Below are positions 58,859 to 64,000 of a stretch of DNA of 64,000 nucleotides, in pieces. Below the pieces are notes generated by a model that saw only the letters and a list, made by a program, of their open reading frames with translations, was not told the DNA's origin and did not search any database. The translations under genes and the position numbers were made by a program. This stretch comes from Oscillospiraceae bacterium. Its GTDB lineage: Bacteria > Bacillota > Clostridia > Oscillospirales > SIG627. Within the stretch, counting starts at the first letter, position 1. Each line of letters begins with the position of its first letter. The stretch spans positions 1 through 64,000 of the forward strand of contig SVQO01000003.1 of NCBI GenBank assembly GCA_015065325.1, in the 5' to 3' direction.

Positions 58859-60526
58859 ATGATTAAAAAATTCTTCAAAAAACCGAATTGGGCAAAGTGC
58901 AAAGCCTTTTTTTCGGACCTTGTTAAGAGGTTCCGTACAAAAAAGTGGAAAAAGCCCGATTTTTCGGCCTTGAAAAAGATCAAGCTTCCAAAATGGAAAA
59001 AGCCGAATTTTTCCCGCATAAAGAAAACTCCCATTCCCGCTCCTTTGAAAAAAGCGGGAAAGGCAATCCGTAAGTTTTTCAGCAAAAAAACACTTTCCCG
59101 ACTTTCCGTTGCACTTTGTGCAGTAGCTCTGGGCGGCATTCTGATCCTGTGGGATACAGGTGTGATCAACCTCCCTTTTCTGACCCGCAGAGGACGCAGA
59201 GAGTCCCCCAAGGAAAGTCAAGCAAGCAGCACGACCACCACCGTCAAAAATCAAACGGAAAACGAGCTTCCCGGCGCTTCCCCTGCCGCGGACACCATCC
59301 GTTCTCTTTACGCCTTTGCCGGTGTCAACCTTGCCAAGACTCCCGTAACCGATCTTCCCTATCGCAGTGACAGCATGACTATCACCAAGCAAATTCTTCC
59401 CGCAGGGAATTACACAACTGCCATGGGCTTTGTGGTCAAGAACGAAAACGGAAAAGAGATGCTCTTTACCGCCCCCGACGCGCAGGAAATCCTGGATTCC
59501 GAGGGATACCGTCTGACCCACTACCGAACCCTTGCAGGCGACGCCGTTTTCACCAAAGACGGAACCGAGGGCTATTTTTGCTATGACGGCACAAGCCGCA
59601 CCTTCTTTCCCATTGCCTTTGATCCGAATTTTTACGCACACGCTTCCATCGGCTTTGCCCTCCCGCGTTCTTACGGACAGAGCGACGAGGGAAAGGAGCT
59701 TGTTTTCGAAAACGGTTTGTACGGCTATAAGGGCACTTACGCAGACGGAAATCGAACCAAAAAGTTCACCGTCCCCGCCGTCTATCCCACTGCCTATAAT
59801 TATTCCGAGGGCTTTGCCGTAATGGCGGACGCCGAAGGAAGGGTCACCATTCGCAACGAGCGCGGCGAGGAGGTTTTTACCGAATACGCCTTGATCCTCC
59901 CCGAGAAAAAGGACGAGGAAGCACTTGGCTTTACCTACTTTGACGGAGGCCTTTTACGCGTGATCGTCGCAAGCTACGACGATACCGGAAGCCTGACCTC
60001 TCGCAGAGAAACCATGATCAACACGCTCGGTCAGGAGGTCAGCGTTCCCGCGGGCTACACCGTTGTTTCTCTTCACGAAGGAATTCTTTTGGTAACGGAC
60101 GGAGAATTTTACGGTTACCTTTCCTCCAAGGGTGCCTGGCTTTCCCCTCCCGTATATACTGCCGCTTCTCCCTTCTTCGAGGGCCTTGCCGTAGTAACGA
60201 ACAAGGACGGAAAGACGGGTCTGATCGACTCACAGGGGAAAAGCGTGCTTCCCTGTGCATTTGACCGCATTACGAGCTTTTCCGACGGAAACGCCCTTTG
60301 CTACTCCGAGGAAACGGGCTGGTATCTGCTGACGAAGGTTGCGGGCATTTACTACCACGATCCCGCTTTGGAGGAAACGCCGAATTACACCAAGATCACC
60401 ATTACAAGAGGACCGCAGAACACCTTTGATTACGAGCCCGACGAGATCATTGAGCTTCTGCCGCCGACCAGCACGGTATCACGCACCACCCGCCCCGAAA
60501 ATACGGTCTCACAGGAAGTCAAATAA
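58859..60526 (+). CDS. Membrane-anchored WG-repeat protein with basic N-terminal repeats
   Basis: 555 residues. Residues 1 to about 75 are a very basic cytoplasmic region with a 16-residue direct repeat (KWKKPDFSALKKIKLP, KWKKPNFSRIKKTPIP at about 30-61). One membrane helix follows (LSVALCAVALGGILILW, about 80-97), then a Ser/Thr-rich linker and, from about 290, WG-type repeats (EGFAVMADAEGRVTIRNERG; EGLAVVTNKDGKTGLIDSQG). The C-terminus is acidic then Thr-rich. WG repeats form beta-propeller-like surfaces in adhesins and regulators. Lone gene after spoIIR; function unknown. Confidence 0.85.
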   Translation: MIKKFFKKPNWAKCKAFFSDLVKRFRTKKWKKPDFSALKKIKLPKWKKPNFSRIKKTPIPAPLKKAGKAIRKFFSKKTLSRLSVALCAVALGGILILWDTGVINLPFLTRRGRRESPKESQASSTTTTVKNQTENELPGASPAADTIRSLYAFAGVNLAKTPVTDLPYRSDSMTITKQILPAGNYTTAMGFVVKNENGKEMLFTAPDAQEILDSEGYRLTHYRTLAGDAVFTKDGTEGYFCYDGTSRTFFPIAFDPNFYAHASIGFALPRSYGQSDEGKELVFENGLYGYKGTYADGNRTKKFTVPAVYPTAYNYSEGFAVMADAEGRVTIRNERGEEVFTEYALILPEKKDEEALGFTYFDGGLLRVIVASYDDTGSLTSRRETMINTLGQEVSVPAGYTVVSLHEGILLVTDGEFYGYLSSKGAWLSPPVYTAASPFFEGLAVVTNKDGKTGLIDSQGKSVLPCAFDRITSFSDGNALCYSEETGWYLLTKVAGIYYHDPALEETPNYTKITITRGPQNTFDYEPDEIIELLPPTSTVSRTTRPENTVSQEVK

Positions 60527-60554
60527 AAAAGATGAGCTTTCGCTCATCTTTTTT
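60525..60554. terminator. Bidirectional terminator
   Basis: AAAAAAGATGAGC (60525-60537) pairs with GCTCATCTTTTTT (60542-60554) around TTTC. It overlaps the stop codon of the WG gene on one side and the stop codon of the 47-residue peptide gene on the other. Confidence 0.93.
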
Positions 60555-60696
60555 AATATCCAAGATCCACACTGGGAATTTTAAACGGAATAATGGGTGT
60601 TTCTACTTCATCTTCAGCACCGCCGATGCTGAACGCAAGAATATCGTCAGTATGAAATTGCATCACCAAAAGCGTCGGACTTTCATATTGCTTCAT
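60553..60696 (-). CDS. 47-residue peptide with a YxxPxL motif
   Basis: Starts MKQYESPTLLVMQFHTDDIL and ends IPFKIPSVDLGY. The ATG at 60696 has a textbook ribosome binding site (AGGAGGTG, five bases away) and a promoter (60727-60755), and the stop sits in a bidirectional terminator, so this is a complete monocistronic gene. The N-terminal Y-E-S-P-T-L followed by F...DDIL resembles small clostridial proteins of unknown role. YxxPxL is also the recognition motif of lasso-peptide leaders, but no lasso maturation gene is near. The second half is acidic then hydrophobic with no Cys. Confidence 0.75.
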   Translation of the reverse strand: MKQYESPTLLVMQFHTDDILAFSIGGAEDEVETPIIPFKIPSVDLGY

Positions 60697-60726
60697 AAAA
60701 ACACCTCCTCTCATAATCACCGCAGG

Positions 60727-60755
60727 ATTATATCACAGTTTCGCAAAAAAAGCAA
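60727..60755 (-). promoter_or_regulatory. Promoter of the 47-residue peptide gene
   Basis: Minus strand: -35 TTGCTT (60750-60755), 17-base spacer, -10 TATAAT (60727-60732), about 31 bases before the ATG. Confidence 0.75.
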
Positions 60756-60809
60756 CCGATTTCAAACTTTTACTGAAAAAGTTAACATTTTACACACATA
60801 CTTTCCGAA

Positions 60810-60838
60810 TTGACATTTTATCGGTAGCGTGTTAGAAT
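60810..60838 (+). promoter_or_regulatory. Promoter of the UDP-sugar pyrophosphorylase gene
   Basis: -35 TTGACA (60810-60815), 17-base spacer, -10 TAGAAT (60833-60838), divergent from the peptide promoter. Confidence 0.82.
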
Positions 60839-60864
60839 AGAAAAAAATAACGAAAGGGAACGTT

Positions 60865-62094
60865 ATGAAAAATACAGATCTTTTGAAGCAGTACGGTCAG
60901 GAGCATCTCCTGCGTTTCTACGACGAATTAAGCGAAGACGAACAAAAAAGTCTGATCGAGCAGATCAATCAGGCGGATTTTACTCTGCTGGATGCTTTAC
61001 AGCATAAAGATCAAAACAAAGCAACCGACGACAAAGGAGGCTCTCTCGCTCCTCTGGGCGCTTTGGAGATCGATGAGATCAAGAAAAACAGAGCTGAATA
61101 CGAAGAAAAAGGATTGGAAGCCATTCGTGCAGGCAAGGTCGCTGCTCTTCTCCTTGGCGGCGGTCAAGGCACCAGACTTGGCTTTGACGGACCCAAGGGC
61201 AGCTACAACCTCGGCGTGACCCGTGATTTTTATATTTTCCAGGCGCAGATCAACAATATGCTGGACGTTTGCAAGCAGGCAGGCTGTTACTTCCCTCTGA
61301 TCATTATGACCTCCGATAAAAACGACGTGGAGACCAGAAGATTTTTGAAGGAGAAGAACTATTTCGGCTACCCCGAGGAAAAGATCCGTTTCTTCCGTCA
61401 GGATATGGCTCCCAGTGTGGATTTTAACGGCAAGATCTACCTGGAGGGCAAGGCACAGCTTTCTCTCTCTCCCAACGGAAACGGCGGCTGGTTCAAATCC
61501 CTGGTAAAATCCGGTCTGGATAAGGAGCTGGCAGAATCCGGCGTTGAATTCATCAACGTATTCAGTATGGATAACGTTCTCCAGAGAATTTGCGACCCCG
61601 TATTCATCGGTGCGACCCTCCTTTCCGGCTGCAACTGCGGCGCAAAGGTAGTTGCCAAAAACGCCCCCGGCGAAAAGGTAGGCGCCCTCTGTCTGAAGGA
61701 CGGTCTCCCCACCATCGTGGAATACTACGAAATGGGCGACGAGCTGGCGGCGGAAAAGGATGAAAACGGCAAGCTGAAGTATCGCTTCGGTGTGATCCTC
61801 AATTATCTGTTCAGTCTGAAAAGAATGTATGAGATCGTGGACGGAAAAATGCCCTTACACATCGTAGAGAAAAAGATCCCTTACATTGACGAAAAAGGCG
61901 TTCTCATCAAACCCGAGACTCCCAACGGCTACAAATTCGAATATCTCGCCACCGACACGGTTCGGGATATGCTCTCCTGTCTCTCCTTTGAGGTAGAACG
62001 CGAACGGGAATTTGCCCCCATTAAAAACAAAGAGGGCATCGACTCCGTCGTATCCGCCCGCGAGCTCCTTGCCAAAAACGGCATTATTTGCTAA
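60865..62094 (+). CDS. UDP-sugar pyrophosphorylase, UDPGP/AGX family
   Basis: 409 residues. It carries the UTP-binding loop ALLLGGGQGTRLGFDGPKG (around residue 95), the substrate-specificity region FRQDMAPSVDFNGKI, SLSPNGNGGWF (typical for UDP-GlcNAc/GalNAc pyrophosphorylases) and VFSMDNVLQRICDPVFIG. It makes UDP-GlcNAc or UDP-glucose from the sugar-1-phosphate; the PNGNGG motif favours the N-acetylhexosamine (AGX) group. Its RBS is GAAAGGGAA. Monocistronic apart from the remnant that follows. Confidence 0.9.
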   Translation: MKNTDLLKQYGQEHLLRFYDELSEDEQKSLIEQINQADFTLLDALQHKDQNKATDDKGGSLAPLGALEIDEIKKNRAEYEEKGLEAIRAGKVAALLLGGGQGTRLGFDGPKGSYNLGVTRDFYIFQAQINNMLDVCKQAGCYFPLIIMTSDKNDVETRRFLKEKNYFGYPEEKIRFFRQDMAPSVDFNGKIYLEGKAQLSLSPNGNGGWFKSLVKSGLDKELAESGVEFINVFSMDNVLQRICDPVFIGATLLSGCNCGAKVVAKNAPGEKVGALCLKDGLPTIVEYYEMGDELAAEKDENGKLKYRFGVILNYLFSLKRMYEIVDGKMPLHIVEKKIPYIDEKGVLIKPETPNGYKFEYLATDTVRDMLSCLSFEVEREREFAPIKNKEGIDSVVSARELLAKNGIIC

Positions 62095-62125
62095 TTTTCG
62101 TTTATTAAATTGCATTTACAGGTGA

Positions 62126-62473
62126 AATACGATAAAAAAAGACGCATTCAAAGACTGCTTCAATCTTACCTCCGTCACCATCCCAAGCAGTGTCGTTTCC
62201 ATTACAGACTCTGCATTTGACGGGTGCTATGCGTTAAAGGACGTTCAGTACGGCGGTACAAAGTCTGATTGCAAGAGAATTTCAATCGGCACGTGCAACG
62301 AATCCCTTACCGATGCCACTTGGCACTGCAAGGACGGAAAAGCATCTTTTGGAGAAGAAAAAAACGACTCCCCTATTGTTCTCATCGCAATTATTTCTGT
62401 CGCTACCATTGTTATTCTCGCAGGAGCCATCACGGCTTTTCTCATCATTAAGAAAAAGAAAGCCGCTAAGTAA
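62126..62473 (+). pseudogene. 3' remnant of a BspA-type leucine-rich-repeat surface protein
   Basis: One frame, open after the TGA at 62123-62125 but without a start codon or ribosome binding site, encodes about 115 residues. They read DAFKDCFNLTSVTIPSSVVS (an LRR_5 repeat), then AFDGCYALKDVQYGG, a small Cys-containing segment (TWHCKDGK), a membrane helix (PIVLIAIISVATIVILAGAI) and a basic tail ending KKKKAAK. This is the C-terminal end of a surface protein whose first part is missing. It starts 32 bases after the UDPGP stop, suggesting a deletion fused it here. Confidence 0.72.
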
Positions 62474-62531
62474 ATAAGAAAAAAGGGGACTGTAAAAAAG
62501 CCGGCAAAACAAAGATTTCCCTAAAACAGAA

Positions 62532-62572
62532 AAATGCTATAGAGACACACAGTTTGTGTTTCTATAGCATTT
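62532..62572. terminator. Bidirectional terminator after the LRR remnant
   Basis: 18-base imperfect stem (AAATGCTATAGA... with ...TCTATAGCATTT), loop near 62550-62554, T-rich on both sides (TTCTTTTTCT on plus; TTTTCTG on minus). It sits between the remnant and the convergent LysR gene. Confidence 0.85.
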
Positions 62573-62597
62573 CTTTTTCTATAAAGATTTGGTTCTT

Positions 62598-63536
62598 TTA
62601 ACCTTCCAGCGTTTGGATGGCTTCGTCTTTTGCTTTTTCGATCTCCTCGATGAATCGGCGGTCAATTTCGGTCAAGCGGTAGCCGTTGCGGTAGATCAAG
62701 ACGTCCTTGTAGGACAGAGAAAGACCGCGGACCCGCTTTTGGATCACGTTATGGCGGTCCAAAACGTCCTGAGACAAGGGAGAGACCCACATAAAGGTAT
62801 TGGGAACCTGCCCCAAAAGGTCGTATTGGGTGCCACGCTCGTAGATATAGATTTTCTTATCGGTCAGATCGGAAAACTCCGCTTTCTTCACGTAGGCGAT
62901 CTGAAGCGAAGGAACGTAGGGATCTCCGTGTACGATCTCGATACAGTCCTTGAAATCCTCTCGGGAAAGATTTTCCTTATTTGCAAGAGGGTGAGAACGG
63001 TCCATCAGAGCAACGTATTCGAATTCCCAGATATCACGGTGCTTGAGATCTTTGTCCTCCATCATTTTCAGAAAATAAGACTCGAAGGAGGTCTGATAAC
63101 GAATAATTCCCAAATTGTAATTACTCTGCAAAATATTGTTGATGGCGCGGTAGGAATTGGTCTCTTTATAGTTCAGATCCATTTCCTTGGAGGTATCCAG
63201 CGAATTGACGAGTCTGGTAAAGGCTCTGGTAATATAGCAGGCGCGAGGCGTGGAAATATTAAAACTCTGCTGCTCCGGCTCCGCCTTCTGATAGACTGCC
63301 TCCAGTTCCTCAAGCTTTGACAGGATCTCCTTCGCCTGAAAGAGGAATTCCTCACCCTGAGAGGTGGTCACGATGCCCTTGGAGGTTCTCTTAAAAATAG
63401 TGATCCCCAAGCTTTCCTCCAGCTCCTTGATGGCGCGGGAAAGGTTTGGCTGGCTCATAAACAGGTTGGTTGCCGCTCCCGTAATAGAACGGGTACGCTC
63501 AACCTCTACGGCGTATTTCAAATGGAGTATATTCAA
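62598..63536 (-). CDS. LysR-family transcriptional regulator
   Basis: 312 residues, TTG-initiated at 63536 with AAGGAGG six bases upstream. N-terminal winged HTH: VERTRSITGAATNLFMSQPNLSRAI with LEESLGITIFKRTSKG. The C-terminal effector domain (about 95-300) is present. Its stop lies near a terminator; its start is 23 bases after the typA stop, so it may be co-transcribed with typA. No adjacent divergent target gene, so what it controls is unknown. Confidence 0.92.
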   Translation of the reverse strand: MNILHLKYAVEVERTRSITGAATNLFMSQPNLSRAIKELEESLGITIFKRTSKGIVTTSQGEEFLFQAKEILSKLEELEAVYQKAEPEQQSFNISTPRACYITRAFTRLVNSLDTSKEMDLNYKETNSYRAINNILQSNYNLGIIRYQTSFESYFLKMMEDKDLKHRDIWEFEYVALMDRSHPLANKENLSREDFKDCIEIVHGDPYVPSLQIAYVKKAEFSDLTDKKIYIYERGTQYDLLGQVPNTFMWVSPLSQDVLDRHNVIQKRVRGLSLSYKDVLIYRNGYRLTEIDRRFIEEIEKAKDEAIQTLEG

Positions 63537-63559
63537 AATCGTCCTCCTTTTCGGGTCGC

Positions 63560-64000
63560 TTACGCGTTCTTTTCCTTTGCTTTTGCTTTGGCGCGAAGCT
63601 CGGTATTCAGGATCTTCTTGCGCAGACGAAGGTTCTTGGGCGTTACCTCCAGAAGCTCATCCTCGGCAATAAATTCCATACACTTTTCCAGGCTCATCTG
63701 CCTTGCGGGAGTAATGCGGAGCGCCTCATCCGCACCGGTGGAACGGATAGCGGTCAAGTGCTTTTTCTTACAAACGTTTACTACGATATCACGAACGTCA
63801 GAGGCTTCACCGACGATCATTCCCTCGTAAACGGGCACCTGAACACCGATGAACATTGCACCGCGATCTTGGGCGTTGAACATTCCGTAGGAGGTGGAAA
63901 CACCGTCCTCCCAAGCAACCAGTGATCCGCGGGAACGGGCGGAAAGCCCCGCTTTCATCGGATAATAGCCGTCAAATTCCGTATTAACAACGGCGTTTCC
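63560..64000 (-). CDS. typA: Translational GTPase TypA/BipA, C-terminal part (cut by window edge)
   Basis: Only the last 146 residues are in view; the frame continues beyond base 64000. SYGMFNAQDRGAMFIGVQVPVYEGMIVGE-type sequence (split: GMFNAQDRGAMFIGV and PVYEGMIVGE), NVCKKKHLTAIRSTG, EALRITPARQMSLEKCMEFI and DELLEVTPKNLRLRKKIL are diagnostic for the TypA/BipA C-terminal domain. It binds ribosomes under stress. The lysine/alanine tail (LRAKAKAKEKNA) is typical. Confidence 0.96.
   Translation of the reverse strand, partial: GNAVVNTEFDGYYPMKAGLSARSRGSLVAWEDGVSTSYGMFNAQDRGAMFIGVQVPVYEGMIVGEASDVRDIVVNVCKKKHLTAIRSTGADEALRITPARQMSLEKCMEFIAEDELLEVTPKNLRLRKKILNTELRAKAKAKEKNA

Noticed and set aside
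60553-60696. Calling the 47-residue peptide a lasso-peptide precursor
   Set aside because: The YxxPxL match alone is weak evidence, no maturation proteins are nearby and the C-terminal half lacks a clear ring-forming acidic residue at position 7-9 after a plausible cleavage site.

Overview
The window looks like chromosome from a spore-forming, Gram-positive member of the Clostridia, probably an uncultured gut lineage of the Oscillospirales/Eubacteriales type. The evidence is the gene content: spoIIR, a GerA/SpoVAF-type germination protein behind a sigma-G-like promoter, an IspH-S1 fusion, a PASTA-domain kinase with its PP2C phosphatase, the yicC-remA-gmk-rpoZ-priA-def-fmt-rsmB-rlmN-rsgA order, and strong Shine-Dalgarno sequences with near-consensus sigma-A promoters. 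Base composition appears close to 50% GC by eye. The exact genus cannot be read from the sequence.

Layout. 1-5.4 kb, minus strand: rplM-rpsI, a secreted lipoprotein esterase, prmA, a small P-loop protein and pgi. 5.5-8.6 kb, plus: a Crp/Fnr regulator and a three-gene ABC importer of the nitrate/sulfonate/thiamine-precursor class. 8.6-14.3 kb: an InlB B-repeat surface protein, the germination protein, ispH-S1 and plsC. 14.4-20.2 kb, minus: three adjacent MATE genes carrying four MATE modules, because the first gene is a 907-residue in-frame double MATE. 20.3-31.9 kb, plus: a long housekeeping operon from yicC to rsgA. 32-34.6 kb: a lipoprotein and an SLC13/ArsB-type permease.

34.6-46.9 kb is an accessory metabolic region. 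It holds a cytoplasmic GH20-like glycosidase, two single and one multi-module QueG-like (epoxyqueuosine-reductase-family) Fe-S proteins, three AraC regulators each divergent from an oxidoreductase gene, a Gfo/Idh/MocA dehydrogenase, an aldo/keto reductase with a ferredoxin tail, a CapA-family protein and a small protein resembling DUF6514. 47.0-50.2 kb carries the most unusual gene: a stand-alone CARF-plus-nuclease protein of the Card1/Can2 (DUF1887) type with no CRISPR array or cas gene in view, followed by an EamA transporter and an alpha/beta hydrolase. 50.3-60.5 kb is again housekeeping: tRNA-Arg(ACG), cca, DUF177-rpmF, a DUF512 radical-SAM gene, der-plsY, a DUF362 ferredoxin-like protein, ispE and spoIIR, then a WG-repeat membrane protein. 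60.5-64 kb has a 47-residue peptide gene with a YxxPxL motif, a UDP-sugar pyrophosphorylase, a decayed BspA-type leucine-rich-repeat remnant, a LysR regulator and the 3' part of typA, cut by the window edge.

All functional statements come from motif recognition without database searches. Promoters and terminators are by-eye calls from -35/-10 spacing and from stem plus T-tract.
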